A stretch of 64,000 nucleotides of DNA from Lasiosphaeria ovina (GCA_033439765.1 JAULSN010000002.1:1426001-1490000), one strand, 5' to 3'; positions 1 to 11,195 are shown, numbered from the stretch's first letter. Program-made: numbers and translations. The notes: generated from the sequence alone by a model not told the origin.

Positions 1-29
1 GGTACCCACCACCGACCAGCGGCCAAAAT

Positions 30-1511
30 ATGAATTCGGATGATCATCTCACAACCGACTTTGCGCTCGTCGCTCCACGAGAAAAACTAGCTACGCAGCA
101 GAAGGGCTTCCTCTTGGAGACGCTTGTGGACCGCCTCGAAGGCGAAGAGGAATGGGCCACGCGCCTTTTTGTTGTTCCTGTCCGGCCGCCCATTCACACT
201 GAACCCGAGTTCCCCGACTTTGGCGCACCACCAGTTGCAGTCAGTCACAACAGCAGCGGCGCCCCCGGCACGTCCACGGCGACGGCCACCGCCCCCGGTC
301 CCGTCAAAGGGCCGACCTTCTGCAGTCTACCATACGACGTGCACCTGCTGATTTTTGATGCCATCGCCTGCATCGACGACGCCGTGTGCCTCGGCCTCAC
401 CAACCCGTATTTCTGGGCCATCGGCCGCAAACACCTGCAAAACTACTACTTGTCGCTCCTCGGGCGGTGGGCCGGCAAGAACGTCGTGTTTGTGGGCCAC
501 CTGATCGAGCCCGGCGACTACCCTCCCGGCCTCTTCTCAGCTGCCGAGATGGACGAGTTGAACCAAATGATGGAGCCTCCGGCTATCTGGGCCAGCGTCC
601 GCGACGACGGCAACGGCGACGGCAGCTATGGCGACAGCCACAGCTTGCACTCCGACTGGGATGACAACAGGCAATTCAACCTCTCCTCCTTTGCCTTACC
701 GCAAGTTTCCTCCCATGAGGGCTTCGACGATTTCTTGTACGACCTATCTAACGACAGGGGCTCCGGTGGCGCCGAGAACTATGACGCGGAGGACCTGCAA
801 GGCTTGGACCTAGTAGGCTTGGACCTAGTGTCGTACCTGCTAGTGTCGCGCCTCAAGAAGCGCGGCGTTGGTGGCGTCGGCGCCAGGGAGTCGACGCGGG
901 CCTGGATCTTGCGGAACCTGCGCGTGTCCGACGCCACCTTCTACACGGCCGACGAGCCGTGGATCCTCCGCAACCTCACCACTAAGGAATTCGTGCGCGA
1001 CAGAGCCGTCACGCCGGAGAGGTTTGTTACCGACGCTTATAGGCGCAAGCTGTACAGGTTGTTGCTGGAGAAGGATGAAATACAGCTGTCCGGACCCATC
1101 CCGAAACCGGATTTCGTGCGCGGGCCTGAGATCGGCATCTGGGGCTTCGGCGAGGTCATCATGATGCGCACGTGCTGGACCAATGGAGACGTGATCTTGG
1201 ACACGGGTAAGGCACCCATGAACCTGACGCGGGGGCCGTGGGCCGGGCACCGGTTCGACATCAGGACGCGCGCCAGCCACGACGCCGCCAACGAGCACGG
1301 CTGGACCGACGTCAGCGACCAGGTGGCGGCAGAGAGCGTGGCCGTTTGGGAGGAGATTTTCGGCGAAGAGTGGCTGGAGACTATACAGTCCAAGTGTGAA
1401 GCGGAATATGGGGTACGGCTGGGTGTTCGAAAATATTTCGGTAATTTGGCCATGTATCCCGATGACCCGGACGTGGATTGTGTGACCAGGACACAGATAT
1501 CGATGAACTAG
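30..1511 (+). CDS. F-box-like hypothetical protein, 493 aa
   Basis: Single open frame from an ATG preceded by CAAAAT to a TAG-terminated end, 493 aa. Residues about 95-140 (CSLPYDVHLLIFDAI... CLGLTNPYFW) match the helix pattern of a fungal F-box: a Leu-Pro start, then hydrophobic helices and the usual 'tNpyFw' ending. Such proteins normally recruit targets to an SCF ubiquitin ligase. The middle (about residues 200-250) is acidic and low in complexity and carries a short duplicated GLDLV motif. The C-terminal half is a unique region with several Trp residues and no domain I recognise. An earlier exon left of the window cannot be excluded because only 29 bases are visible upstream. The F-box assignment is moderately sure; the target is unknown. 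Confidence 0.6.
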   Translation: MNSDDHLTTDFALVAPREKLATQQKGFLLETLVDRLEGEEEWATRLFVVPVRPPIHTEPEFPDFGAPPVAVSHNSSGAPGTSTATATAPGPVKGPTFCSLPYDVHLLIFDAIACIDDAVCLGLTNPYFWAIGRKHLQNYYLSLLGRWAGKNVVFVGHLIEPGDYPPGLFSAAEMDELNQMMEPPAIWASVRDDGNGDGSYGDSHSLHSDWDDNRQFNLSSFALPQVSSHEGFDDFLYDLSNDRGSGGAENYDAEDLQGLDLVGLDLVSYLLVSRLKKRGVGGVGARESTRAWILRNLRVSDATFYTADEPWILRNLTTKEFVRDRAVTPERFVTDAYRRKLYRLLLEKDEIQLSGPIPKPDFVRGPEIGIWGFGEVIMMRTCWTNGDVILDTGKAPMNLTRGPWAGHRFDIRTRASHDAANEHGWTDVSDQVAAESVAVWEEIFGEEWLETIQSKCEAEYGVRLGVRKYFGNLAMYPDDPDVDCVTRTQISMN

Positions 1512-1786
1512 CTATAAGTCTGGTTCGACTGGGTAAAATTTTGGATGGATGGAGGAGTCCTGAGGGACGTAGGAGGTGGGCTGGTTTTGATGGCTAGAAC
1601 TAGGTAACTAGGGGACTTGCACATTTCTTCCATTGCCATCAACAAAAACGAACTAGAATAATTGGACTTACCACATGGCTCTAGACTCAGTGCTCTCATA
1701 GCCTGGCCTTGACACGTAATGCCCACATCAGTAAATTCTGCAAACAAAGACAGCCGTACGGCACTGACAAACCCGGTTGGCGTCTG

Positions 1787-4700
1787 TCAAACAGTCTCGC
1801 CGAAATCGTCTAGCCAAGGCTGGTGGTGGTCGCACTTCTCCTCGTCGACCTCGACACCAATCCTGGCGACAAGCTCGCGGTCCGTCGACGGCCCCGGCCC
1901 GCACAGCGCGCGCACATCGTGGACCCTCAGCGACTCCCAGTTGAGCACTCCGCGCGGCCGCTCCCTCCATATCATACCCTCCTCGATCTCGCGCTGCCGC
2001 TCAACCGCCGAAGAAAGGACGGGCTCCCAGCGCGTGCCCAGAAACTCCAGCAAGCCCCCGCCCTCCCTAAACTCGCGCCAATGCGGCTCGAGCTCGGCCA
2101 TGACGCTGTCGAGCACGGCGGTGCGCAGCTTGCCGTCCTCCCACACCTTCTCCACGGTCCTGGTGTCCGGATAGAAGCGCTCGTGCACCGTATTCCAGTC
2201 GACACCGACATAGTCGGCCGGGTCGTAGTCGAACTGCGCCCGCAGGCTGTCGTCGCAACACGTGTGCTCGAGCTGCAGCGCCTCGAACGTCACGAACCGC
2301 ACCACCTGCAGCGACAGCCCGCGCACCGTGTCCGCGTCAAGCCCGCGCCAGCAGCGCACCAGCCGGTTCAGCGCCAGACACCACTGCCCCGACGCCATCC
2401 ACTTGGTCACGCCGCGGTGCGTCATCTGCTTCAGCGCCACCGTCAGCGGCGAGCACCCGCCACTCCCCGGGACCAGACACCGGCACCGACAGCTGTCCCT
2501 GACGCCCGCCTCACTAAACACAGCCGTGGCCACGCGCAGCAGCGCCGGCTCCGCCAGCTGCCTCGCATACACCCTATCAGTGTTCTGCAGGAACCTGCCG
2601 ATCAGCCGGGCCTCGGTATGTGCCACCGTCGCGCCCACACGCGCATCCCAATCGTGGCGCTCCACGCCCGCCGCCGCCGCCGCCGCCGCCGCCTCAGCCA
2701 AGACCGTGGGCAGCCGCACGGCGCCACGGTCCAGCAGCCACGCGTGGTACGTCCACGGGCGGCCGCCGCGCGGCCACCCGGCGCCGCCAGAACCAGCAGC
2801 CTCCCACGCGCGCGCGAAGCCGTCGGCCGCGTGCACGGGCAGGTCGCCGACCGGCGTGAAACACGCGACGTCGCGGAAGCCGAGCGCGAGCGCGTGCGCG
2901 GCCGTCGCGCCGTCGTGGTCCAGGCTCGCGACTGTGTACGGCGGCCGGTCGCCCGGCCACAGCACAGCCGGCACGTCGACGCCGTGCGCCGCGAGCAGCG
3001 CCTGCACGTGCTCTGCGCGGCTGTCGAGGAGGGACTCGGACTCGGACTCGGACTCGGACTCGGCGTGGTTGTTGGTGAGGCCCGGTTCAGACGCGATGGC
3101 GGCGGGCGGGAGGGATGCCAGCGCGAGGTCCCTGAGCTGCCGCCGGCGGCGCGCCAGCTCGTCGAGCAGCGCCAGCCGCGCGCCCTGCGACGCCATCGCC
3201 CACAGCGGCGGGACCTGGTCGATGGTGAGCATGACTTGGCCTGTGGCCAGCAGCAGCTGTAGGGCCTCGGCGCAGCGGCAGCCGGCGCGACATCCCGTCT
3301 CTGTCGGGCACAGCTGCCGGCTGGCGAAGACGGCAAAGTTGATGGGCTTCCAGCTCCTGCCCCAGCCGCCGCCGCCGCCGCCGCCGGGTGCGTAGCAGCC
3401 CATGTTGACGGTGCTGAAGAGCTCGTCGGCGTCGGTGGTCTGCAGCACGTGCTTGAGGCCCGCGGGCCAGAAGCACGCCAGGTGGATGGGCAGGTGCCCG
3501 AACAGGTTCGCTGTTTCGCTGGCTGCCAGGTGTTGCGTCGCCGCCACCTGCGCCATGGAGCGGCTGGCGTAGGCGTTGAGGACAGGGCCGTTGCCGAAGA
3601 CTATATACGTGTGGATGTTTGGTCAGCATGTGGAGGAATCAGGGGTGTTGGCCGAGTGATAGGTGTGGATAATTACCCTCGCGCAGCTCGGGGCAGTAGT
3701 GCAACTCAAGAGCGAACTGCCCGTAGGGGGCTGTGTAGCTGGAGATGGCGGCTGAGCCCGCCGACAGGTGCACGTCCAGGTCGGCCAGCAGCCGGCACAG
3801 CTCGCGGTGCGCGAGCAGCGCGGGGATATCGGGCAGGTTCGTGTACCCCATGAGCGCGGCCGACAGCGCAGACCTGGAGACTTGTCAGCGCCGAGTCCCA
3901 CGGTCCTACTTGTGCCTCACCGATGTAATTAGGATTGGGGCCGCGTACTCTCCGTAGCCTCCTTCTCCGCCTATCGGTACGCCTGCGCGGTGCAGGCCCA
4001 GCATGACCTTGCGCAACTCGTCGATGAAGTATTTCGGCCAGGGGCCGTCGTACAGGAACTGTGGTCCTCGCGCATATCTGTCAGCACAAGTTGTGGCACG
4101 CCATGTATTCTCAATAGTTAGGCCCAGCCCGACTTACAATCTCCATCAGCCGGTGCAGCAGCGTCTGGCCGGCCTCGTCGATATCGCGCGGCGACGCCCG
4201 GCCGTCGCGGAACGCGCCGATGATGTCGCGGTACATGCTGTCGAGCCACGCGGCGACGACGGCCTCGCCCTTGGTCACGAGCAGGGCGAGGCCGTACATG
4301 CCCTTCGTGTCGCAGCCGTGCGCGAACAGCCGGAACACGGGCGAGTCATCAACGCTCCCGAACCAGCTGGCCGAGCTAGAGACGCAGAAGAAGGGGGTCG
4401 GGTCCCGCGCGAGCCCCAGCCCGCCCGACCCCGTCGTCGTTGCCGTCGCCGTGGCGTGCACTGCTAGGGCAAGGACTCCGAGGACGCGAGCCTGAGGGGT
4501 GTCCCCTGGAATAGAGTCCAGAGTGGCCCCGAGGCAAGCCAGAAAGTTGGCCAAGTCGGCGGGTGCGGGCGTTGTTGTTTGCGCGCTGGACCCAGCTGGC
4601 AGCCCGAGCTCGGCGCACGTATCCGCGAGGGTTCTGGGCCGCGCGTAGAGCCGGTACGTCCATAGAGCGACCGCGAGGTCCTGTATCATGCCCGTTAGCA

Positions 4701-5100
4701 ATCGATTTCAAGCATGTAGAGGATCAGATGTTGGAAGGTTTACTATGGCTCTTCCCTGGCCTCTTCCCTGGCGAGATGTGACAATCCTTGCCAGATCGAG
4801 AAAGGCCTCTTGGCCGCCAGTGATCTGCTTCGAACTCGACGGCAAAGAGGTAGACCATCTCAGAGCATGCCTTGCCGACCGGCGAAAATCTCGGGCCCGC
4901 TGCCGACGTGATTCTCTGTCCATGGCCATGGCTGATGGCCGGCCGTTTGATGGTATCTCGGGTTTCTCTCGCAGGACACGTCCGTAAATACGACTAGGGA
5001 ATGCAAGGAGTCTTTGAACCCGTGCAGATCCACGGGAAATGCCACGTAGGATAATCAGCAGTGTTATAGCAGTTATGAAGACCAGGCATCGGATAGCCAT
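1787..5100 (-). CDS. Large ankyrin-like hypothetical protein, about 1006 aa, five exons
   Basis: I assemble exons 5100-4744, 4680-4138, 4058-3949, 3873-3677 and 3600-1787. Introns are 63, 79, 75, 76 nt with donors GTAAAC, GTAAGT, GTACGC, GTAATT. All phases close and give about 1006 aa. The N-terminus (MAIRCLVFITAITLLIIL) is a hydrophobic signal or anchor segment. Exon 5 begins with an ankyrin-like stretch (NLFGHLPIHLACFWPAGLKHVL) and has a second such stretch (DGATAAHALALGF). Between them lie poly-Gly, poly-Ala and an (ES)n run coded by a hexamer repeat near 3030-3063. No catalytic motif is seen. Proteins of this kind are usually annotated as fungal ankyrin-repeat proteins of unknown function. 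The 3' part is strongly GC-rich, which creates long but meaningless open frames on the opposite strand. Confidence 0.62.
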
Positions 5101-5721
5101 TGCGTGCTGTGGGACAGGCCGAGGCTGCGCTTGTGTGTCGAAATCGAGAGTCAGCCGCGGCTGACCGCGCCGGAGGCCCCAACTACCTACCTAAACCCGA
5201 CAACTTGCCTCGACTGACAGCGCCTCGTCTCAAAAGGCAGATGATATCCAATGCAGACTCCGCCCGGTCTGTCTGGATACCTAGAAACTGCCTTGTGGCA
5301 AACCACCACCTAATTACCCAACTGTCTTTACAGCTTTAGTTTGCAGTGGAATAGTATTAACACTTTCAGCTCCGGGAAGTCAGAATTCGGGGCAAAAAGG
5401 GGGCAACGGGATGGCTGTTACGGTTTTCGTGTGAATCGATTGATGAACATTGCGCGTCAATGCAGAGAAGAGAAATCCGGAAGCATCGCATTGATTAATG
5501 TTGTTGGTAAAGAGATCCATTGCCATTCGTCAAAGAGGGCTATCGGACAAAGCCCAACCTCACCGGCCACCGTTGGGCTGGAACTTATTAGGCACCAGGG
5601 CTGCATGAGCAAACGGCAGCCAAATACGTGGGTTATCTCGTGTCGCATCATGAGAGGAGACAACAGGCCCATTCACGATATCCAAAAGAAAAGACTCCCA
5701 GAAACTGTGCCCTCTCACTTA
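5101..5721. other. Intergenic stretch, nothing recognised
   Basis: Upstream side of the ankyrin-like gene and downstream side of HRI1. No coding, RNA or repeat signal was seen beyond short chance open frames. Confidence 0.5.
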
Positions 5722-8418
5722 TTACCGACCCAAATGCCCATCAGGCATAATCAGCTCCGCTTCCACAACAGTCCACACGTCCCCGCCGGCCTCCACCCTG
5801 TCGCCCACCGCCGCCTCGTGGCCAGCGTAGATCGCAAAGTCGGCCGGCGTCTCCATCTCGCCGATCCTCACCTCCGTCACCCACCTCCCCACACCGGCAT
5901 TCCACTTCAGCCTCTCAACTCCAATCTCCCCGCCGTCCCTTACGAGCGCCTGGCTGTACTGGCCCAGCCGCACGAACAGGCCCCGCTTCCGGGAGCCCTG
6001 CAGGGTACCATCGCCAACGTCGCCCTCGTCACGCAGCTCGAGCACGACACACACGGCGTCGCGCCCCTCAGCACCCGGGCCTCCTGACACGCCGTATCCA
6101 AACGGCCAAAGATTGGCCGCGACCGGCTCGGACCGCCACAGCTCCTCGTACTCCGTCTCAACGCCCGTGGACAAAGTCTCTGACATGCTCTGCATGAGGG
6201 GGGTTGGCAACAACCTCTTCATCTTCAGGCTCGATGACCGTGAGAGTCACAGGACAGATCACAACACAAGAAATAATCGAGAGCGTGTGTAAATTCCACT
6301 TCCTGTACCAAAAATATCTCTACATCTCATTCTCCTTCACCCCTCCATATCAATCTCGTTATCCCCCTCATCACTGTCCCCCTCATCACTGTCCTCCTCC
6401 TCGTCGTCACTCCCGTCCTTTGGGCCCGTCTCCGCACGAGCGATGGCTTTATTCACCGCCGCATGGACGCGACGAGCTGCTTCGGTACTCTCTTCATCGG
6501 TGAGCATCAACGGCGAATCAAAGCCGTGATCTGTGATCCACGACGCCACCACCTCCATGTCTGCCGTTCCATAATGGGTAGCTAGCGCGAGCAGCATACT
6601 CCGACGCAGGTAGTTACCTGGGGTTGGGAAAGGCCGTTGTTGGTAGTACCGAGCCCAGACATCCTGCCATCCCTGACGCTTGACATCTTTAATACGGACC
6701 AGTGCCATTATGAAATGGAAGTACATAAAGCGGGAGACGGGCCGATTGTTGTTCTGGAATTGCAGCTCCTTCCCATCCAAGTCTTGACCACGGTCATCCG
6801 AAGAATAAGGTGAGTTTCGAATATTAGGGGAGATGATATCGACTTTCCAACGCGTAATGGGGGTTTCCGTTGAATCAACCGGTACGATAACAAGATGGTA
6901 TGTATCAAACCACTTCTCGATTTTGGAAAATAAGAGAAGGGCGTTTCCTGCTCGTCGGAGTGATGGTGCCCGGCTGCCGAACAACATCTCGCCAATGTCG
7001 TCGCTATCGAGAAAGAAAGGGACAATATATGCAGCCTTGATCAGGTTTGCTGCCCACCACTTGCCGGTAACATGGCACCAAACAATGCCAGACTCTTCGT
7101 TGAAGTTGCTGCCTTTACCTGCGTAATAGGTCAAGGTATCGGAGCGAAAGGCAGAGGGCCGCTTCTTCGTCTTTTTAAGGCCATCGCACTTTTTGTAAAG
7201 CGCCAAGAGACACGCAGAGGTACTACCACCACGCGGATCCAGCAACCGTACAACACCAGGGTCGTCAAAACGTGTCTTCTTCTGCTGCTGTTTCCACAAT
7301 TCGTCACCAGCAGAGACGTAGCGGTGATCGGAAGCTCGAAGTCGCTTGGTTGCCATATGGGGGCCGATCAGGTTGGCATCTCGTTCTTCGATGATGACCT
7401 GTCGCTCTAGCAGAATCTCTTCTTTTTTCTTTAACGCTAGCTCAACCCCCAATGACGCAAGCTCAAGGCCGGATTTCGCATCGGGCTCCTGTCGTTCTTC
7501 ACCTGGATTGATCTCGGGTTCTACCTTGCGAGAGAGGTCGTCAAAGGCGTTTTGTAGCTCGTGTGAAACACTTCGTGCTTTCTCATACTTGTCTCTCGCT
7601 CCCGACAGTGATGGTGGCAGGATGGCTCCTAACGGTGGGCCGTGCTTCGGCGAATTGTCCTTTGAAGGATCCATGCTCTGCGGTAGGCCTGTACAAGCTG
7701 TTAGTCATGGCGGACATGGAGTAGAGATGGGCCACACGTACGGTGATATCGCCGGGCGATGCAGTTTTGATCTACCGAGGTGGACGATTGATAGCACCGG
7801 GAAGAGTTTGTGGGTTGCGGAAGAGTTTGTGGTTCAGAAGCAGAAGGTCGGGGGGGGGAGGCTGTTTAAAGTTGGTCCGTGCACGACGGCAGGCTCCACC
7901 ATGTGGGTCTTAGGCAGCAGCACCGGCGAGGCCGGGTTGACCATGCGGCCCTTCTCGAGCGTTTTGGCGCCGTCGGGCGGCTGCGGGTAGTTGACGCCCT
8001 CGTCGACGAGGCCGCGCGTGTCGGCCGTGCGCGAGTCGATCCAGTGCCGCCACTGCGCGCGGGACGCGCCTTCGTTGGCGCTGCCGGTGGATGGGCTGGC
8101 TTCGAGCGGCCACGATTCGGACGTGCCGGCGATGGCCCAGTCCAGTCGGGAAAGGGGGAGGCGTTCGGATCCTGGTTGGGGTTGGTGAGTTTTCTTTTTC
8201 ACTTTTTTCACTTTTTCTTCGAACAGATATATATCTTGAATTGAAGTAGAGAAATACGGATTGCCATCATTACCTTGGGCTTGCTGGCCTGGCGGCGGAT
8301 TGAGGATGCGCAAGTCGACAAAGCGGCGGCCGGGTGACGTGAGCACAATGGTCGACGTCGGCTCGCTGGCTGCGTCGGGAAGCCAGCGGATATACTCTCG
8401 GATGGATATGTCGCCCAT
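5722..8418 (-). CDS. HRI1: HRI1-like protein, coding sequence split by a 1.76-kb insert
   Basis: Hri1 in yeast is a small protein reported to interact with Hrr25 and Sec72; its biochemical role is unclear. Exon 1 (8418-8274) starts MGDISIREYIRWLP and carries the family block STIVLTSPGRRFVDLRIL. A 102-nt intron (GTAATG...CAG) leads to exon 2 (8171 to about 7930) with LSRLDWAIAGTS, QWRHWIDSRT and LEKGRMVNPA. The C-terminal half reappears at 6168-5722, beginning TGVETEYEELWRSEP and ending with a FAIYAGHEAAVGD block. Joined, the two halves make about 277 aa, a normal size for fungal members, and NPA/TG is continuous in the family as I recall it. Between them lies a complete HNH-like gene on the same strand. 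A rescue splice is conceivable (donor GTGCTG after NPASP, acceptor CATGCAG before SMSETLSTGVE, both phase 0), but the donor is poor. The gene may therefore be broken. Confidence 0.72.
6337..7674 (-). CDS. HNH-nuclease-like fungal protein (HNH_2 type), 445 aa, nested in HRI1
   Basis: One open frame of 445 aa. The N-terminal half is charged and coiled-coil-like (LALKKKEEILLERQVIIEER). Residues about 190-265 follow the fungal HNH_2 pattern: a C-x-V-T-G motif (WCHVTGKWWA), an AAxIVPFFLD motif, then GNALLLFSKIEKWFD and LVIVPVD. In active HNH domains AAxIVP is AAHIVP and the later motif carries an IH pair. Here the first His is Tyr (codon TAT, one C-to-T step from CAT) and the second position is Glu, so nuclease activity is doubtful. 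The tail is very acidic (about residues 420-445, DEEEDSDEGDSDEGD). A clean 53-nt intron with CTAAC branch (7741-7689) lies just upstream of the ATG, so the gene seems to carry its own spliced leader. Coding is otherwise uninterrupted, unlike the RIP relics elsewhere. Confidence 0.66.
   Translation of the reverse strand: MDPSKDNSPKHGPPLGAILPPSLSGARDKYEKARSVSHELQNAFDDLSRKVEPEINPGEERQEPDAKSGLELASLGVELALKKKEEILLERQVIIEERDANLIGPHMATKRLRASDHRYVSAGDELWKQQQKKTRFDDPGVVRLLDPRGGSTSACLLALYKKCDGLKKTKKRPSAFRSDTLTYYAGKGSNFNEESGIVWCHVTGKWWAANLIKAAYIVPFFLDSDDIGEMLFGSRAPSLRRAGNALLLFSKIEKWFDTYHLVIVPVDSTETPITRWKVDIISPNIRNSPYSSDDRGQDLDGKELQFQNNNRPVSRFMYFHFIMALVRIKDVKRQGWQDVWARYYQQRPFPTPGNYLRRSMLLALATHYGTADMEVVASWITDHGFDSPLMLTDEESTEAARRVHAAVNKAIARAETGPKDGSDDEEEDSDEGDSDEGDNEIDMEG
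7689..7741 (-). other. 5'-leader intron of the HNH-like gene
   Basis: Canonical fungal intron read on the minus strand: donor GTACGT, branch region ATGACTAACAG, acceptor TACAG, 53 nt, ending 14 nt before the ATG at 7674. The upstream exon is open in the same frame for at least 45 codons but I see no convincing earlier ATG, so it is more likely untranslated leader. Confidence 0.6.
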
Positions 8419-8733
8419 ACTTAGGGCTGCGGGACAAGCTCCCGTGTGTTTACTCGGTGCGTCCGAGAGGCTGGTCTGAACTGTGCCGTCGGCTTTCACG
8501 TTGATGTGCGCGCAAGGTTTCGGGTTCAAATGCGGGGAAGTTTGGGAATCTATCCACAGATGACCCTAATCCTTAGTCAATTACAAACAGGGGCCACCTG
8601 TTTATCAGAAAACAACCTCTCTGAAAAAGATATGCTACCCTTTTTCCATATGCCAGTTTGCAGTTTTCAAACTCATCAAACAACACACAATCATGTCATG
8701 GCAACACCACGCCAATTATCTGGAAAAACTTGA
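8419..8733. other. HRI1 upstream region / dioxygenase 3' flank
   Basis: Short intergenic stretch between the HRI1 start and the stop of the next minus-strand gene. It presumably holds the HRI1 promoter; no defined element was recognised. Confidence 0.45.
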
Positions 8734-10315
8734 TCAGTGAGCCTCGTCCCACAAGCTTGCCAGCAGTTTGCGATTACTGTTTGGAAGCTGTCAGCAAAGA
8801 GTTTCGGTCCGTGGGAGATGGGGCCGCCAGTGAATGGGAGGTGGACAGGAGTCAAATTCGAAAACTTACCCCGTCCACGGCTCACGCGCGTGCTGAACAT
8901 AGTGATTCTGTTCAGTGTTAGCATAATTAACCATCAACACAGAACTCTCAGAGTCAAGGGTGGGCCAAGTCTCACGTCAATCAGTATCACATCCCCGGCC
9001 TGCCACGTTACCATGGCGCGCGTCTCGTTAATGAACTTGACGGCCGAGTCGAGGTATTCACGCGGAATCAATGAGCCGTCTCCGTACTGATCAACAACAA
9101 GAGTTAGCGAGTCCGCTGCATCAAAACGGAACAGCTACGAAAAGAACCATGTGTTGGTCGAGTTGCAGCCATAGAAACACTTACAAACGCAGGCGGCTGG
9201 TACTTGCCGTCGCCGGTAAGATGCGGCGGCAGCAGGGTGCCGGCATTATCGGCGTTGAGGAAGCGCGAGACGATGTTGTTGAAGAAGGCGCGTTGCCCGG
9301 TGCGCGGGTGGTCTCTGGCCACTGGAATTCAGTCAGCTAGCGTCACTCTTCACAACAAAGACCGCCTAGGCACAGGAACGTACCCGGCAGAACCTGCCAC
9401 ACGCGTAGGTCTCCCAGCGGATTGGCGGCCGACTGATTCTCCCACCGCCACGTCGCTGTCGGCAGGCGGCGGATCTCCTTCTCGATCTTCTGCCGCGCCG
9501 TCTCGGGGTCGTCCGAGTCGAGAACGTGCCGCCCGTACGCCTGAAGCACCGTCGTGCCGGCCGACGTGGTCTGGTTTTTCGGGCCGTTGGGGTGGAAGAG
9601 CTGGTATTTGACTCCCTGATGTGCAAATGCTCTCTGTTAGTGTGTCTGTTGCAATTTTGACGGCTTTCTAAAATCAGCCGAGATGTGAGGGAATTCACGG
9701 CGTACCTTCTTCTCCGCCTCCTCGACAAACTCGGGATGTTTCAGCTTCAGCCGGTTGTACAGGATGGCCGAGTTGTTGATGGGCGTCTCGCCCCCTGCGA
9801 CGCCACAAAGACAAACAACGTGTAAGCACCAGGCAACAACAGGGCAGGGTATATCCAGGAGATGTGGCGTGCATACCCGTTTCGGGCGCCGTGACGCAGT
9901 AGAACAGCACATATGCCGGGTAGTGCGGGCTCAGGCCGAACTCATTGTGCGGGTAGACGGGCTGGGTATTGGGGCCCTCGTTGGCGGTGGCGACGTTCTT
10001 GGCCAGGACGGTGCGGCGCACGGGGTTGCCGATGTCCTCGTGCGGCAGCCAGCCAAAGGCGTGGGCAAACTTGGAGAACTCGTGCGCGTTCTTCAGGCCC
10101 AGGTCCTGGAAGTAGACGGCCCCGTGCCGGTCCAGGAGACCTGATATCCGCCCCGACGCCGCGAGCTCGCGGATTTCGGCTGTGATGTCGTCGAGTGACA
10201 CCCCGGCCCGGGCCGGCGACAGGGATAGCGGGAACGCGGTGCCCTCCGGGTACGGGGCCGGGAGGCTGATGGAGGGCCCGTATGGGGCAGGGCGGAGAAC
10301 GTGGGCGGCAGCCAT
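8734..10315 (-). CDS. TauD/clavaminate-synthase-like Fe(II)/2-oxoglutarate dioxygenase, 362 aa
   Basis: Seven exons: 10315-9877, 9794-9706, 9615-9384, 9321-9185, 9086-8976, 8907-8870, 8776-8734. All phases close (362 aa). The product belongs to the TauD/TfdA or clavaminate-synthase-like fold, which uses Fe(II), 2-oxoglutarate and O2 to hydroxylate or desaturate a substrate. The metal-binding H-x-E pair is visible in PVYPHNEFGLS. The distal His with the 2-oxoglutarate Arg lies at the end in NHYVQHAREPWTG and NRKLLASLWDE. These match the family layout. The start (MAAAHVLRPAPYG) is chosen because exon 1 is open from there and fits typical lengths. The substrate cannot be told from sequence. It is transcribed divergently from the MFS transporter gene, with about 880 bp between start codons. 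Confidence 0.85.
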
Positions 10316-11195
10316 GCTGGCCGCTGATAACACCTGCAGCAAAGCGGGTTCTGGGCCTTGGTGGATATGCAGTCGAGACTTGGCTGTCAGATTGTGGCCG
10401 CGGGTGTGGCTTGACAATCTTGCATTTCGCAGCCGTTCTCGGGCAAAGTGCGAGCGTTGGAACTAGACCTAGTGTCACCGCTGCAGCAAGGCAGCATCTT
10501 GTTATGCCTCTTATAATCATCCCGCCCGCTACACGACATGCCGAGTCCATCACCAGCTGGATTACTATCGCGCCCGCTCTCCAAGTCAGCAGTGTTATCG
10601 ACAGCCGATGGCGCAACGCGATCCCTGCAAGCACGTCTCGCATACTCACGATGCTAGACTCCACTCTCTACATGCTCGCAGAGCCAGCAGCCGGCCATGT
10701 TGCCCAACGCGGCCAGGCGTCCGAGAGCACCACGAAGCTGGGACGCGGGCAGGATGGGCAAATCGTGCTCCTCAACAAGCATCTCGACTCCGAGTCTGGC
10801 CCTGGTGGGAGCGATTCTGAACAGTGGAGAATACTTGTTTTCGAGCCCATGTCACCATCGTGCTACCTCATCACGACATGTCCCCAAATTTGCCACCAAG
10901 CACCAAAAAGCGAGGGAACAGTCAACAGTTCCGCTTTGGGGTGACAATGCATGGCCTTGGCAGCTGTCCGACCTCGAGTGCCGTCAGAAAAGAACATGAA
11001 AAAAATGAGTGATTACGCTCAATCCAATGCGTCGGTACGTTCACCGACTCGGCGGATTCGCATAAAGATTGTCATGTCCCGGCCCTCTGGAAGCGAGCGG
11101 TTCCTCTATCTCCCGCATCTCCCAATAACAACCTCGCTTGTCTGCATGCAGGGGACGCTGGAATAGGCAACTCCTTCACACAGACAGACGAGAAC
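10316..11195. other. Divergent promoter region
   Basis: 880 bp between the start codons of the dioxygenase (-) and the transporter (+), so both promoters should lie here. No TATA box or operator could be assigned, and no further gene is seen. Confidence 0.5.

Noticed and set aside
1823..3262. 479-codon plus-strand open frame opposite the ankyrin-like gene
   Set aside because: Arg/Pro/His-rich shadow produced by the GC-rich coding strand; no start context, introns or family resemblance.
4060..4077. Acceptor CTGACAG at 4080-4078 for the second intron of the ankyrin-like gene
   Set aside because: Gives a frame of Arg-rich noise; the acceptor 19 nt further on keeps the phase and yields a normal-looking exon.
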